NCBI GenBank assembly: GCA_938014335.1
Contig: CALLRP010000018.1
Location: 85,426-149,425 of the forward strand
Length of the DNA stretch: 64,000 nucleotides
Origin: an uncultured bacterium
GTDB lineage: Bacteria; Hydrogenedentota; Hydrogenedentia; Hydrogenedentales; Hydrogenedentaceae
Direction of reading: 5' to 3'
Shown here: one piece after another, positions 63,915 through 64,000 of the stretch
Position numbering within the stretch: position 1 is the stretch's first letter
How the letters are laid out: every line of letters begins with the position of its first letter
Translations under genes and position numbers: made by a program
Notes under the pieces: generated by a model
What the model was told of the DNA's origin: nothing
The model's database searches: none
What the model saw: the letters and a program-made list of their open reading frames with translations, nothing else

Positions 63915-64000
63915 AACATTTTCCTTTATCAATATATTTTTTATAAGATAATAATACCTTAAAATTTCTTAATAAAATCAAATAGTTAATTCAAAATTCT

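Overview
The window is about 64 kb of low-GC, densely packed bacterial chromosome coding for a diderm (Gram-negative type) cell. Evidence for an outer membrane includes an apolipoprotein N-acyltransferase, an AlgE-like porin, secretin-type proteins, ExbD and a heptosyltransferase-like GT9. I see no prophage, insertion sequence or CRISPR array. The secreted protein at the right end has a C-terminal dockerin-like tail, with repeats of the type LLRIIQFFN...GGSYH and a terminal DKYAPGP motif. As far as I know this style is characteristic of Candidatus Hydrogenedentota and some related PVC/FCB-type lineages. Together with DUF1080, GH4, DUF362 and NapH-type proteins it makes a low-GC Hydrogenedentota-like bacterium my best guess (inference; no search was possible).

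Layout. 1-4.6 kb: end of a dcw-type cell-wall cluster (mraY end, murD, ftsW), then queA and a fused double QueD/PTPS-like protein. 4.6-10.7 kb: membrane polyferredoxin plus Tat-exported DUF362 protein, an esterase-like hydrolase and a large secreted TIM-barrel-like protein. 10.7-13.4 kb: divergent nrpR-like repressor and gdhA with archaeal-type NrpR operator sequences between them. 13.4-18.6 kb: bifunctional nuclease, tadA, SprT-like protease, ECF sigma factor and a large anti-sigma/TPR protein. 18.6-27 kb (minus strand): gltA, murJ, lnt, two stand-alone secretin-like proteins, a TPR/FxLYD protein and a small secreted protein. 27-33 kb: a 620-bp gene-poor region, a GH42-like protein, a HAD hydrolase, an AmrS-like radical SAM enzyme with ferredoxin, and YjbQ. 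33-35.8 kb: tRNA-Arg(CCT), AlgE-like porin, nitroreductase.

35.8-44 kb (minus strand): a surface or flagellar glycosylation block (GT9, Maf/CgeB-like GT, and a 1104-residue GT-GT-methyltransferase-TPR protein) ending in an unknown protein, csrA and fliW. This looks like a flagellin glycosylation and regulation operon. 44-52 kb: Mrr_N-like protein, tRNA-Leu with anticodon AAG, nucleotidyltransferase, DUF1080 lipoprotein, dprA, ABC exporter, second YjbQ, PAS protein. 51.8-55.5 kb: tRNA-Cys, tRNA-Leu(TAA), cysS, then an ECF sigma/anti-sigma/Spy-like operon. 55.6-59.3 kb: purF, purC and a GH4 glycosidase. 59.4-64 kb: TPR membrane protein, lone ExbD, response regulator with degenerate GGDEF, SGNH hydrolase, dockerin-tailed secreted protein.

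The observations I would check first are: (i) a bacterial NrpR-gdhA pair carrying an exact GGAA-N6-TTCC operator; (ii) the double QueD-like protein whose halves have lost complementary active-site residues; (iii) the A34 tRNA-Leu(AAG); (iv) the unknown protein inside the csrA/fliW glycosylation operon; (v) the twin-secretin/TPR cluster. No computation or database search was run. Family calls rest on motif reading of the translated sequence.
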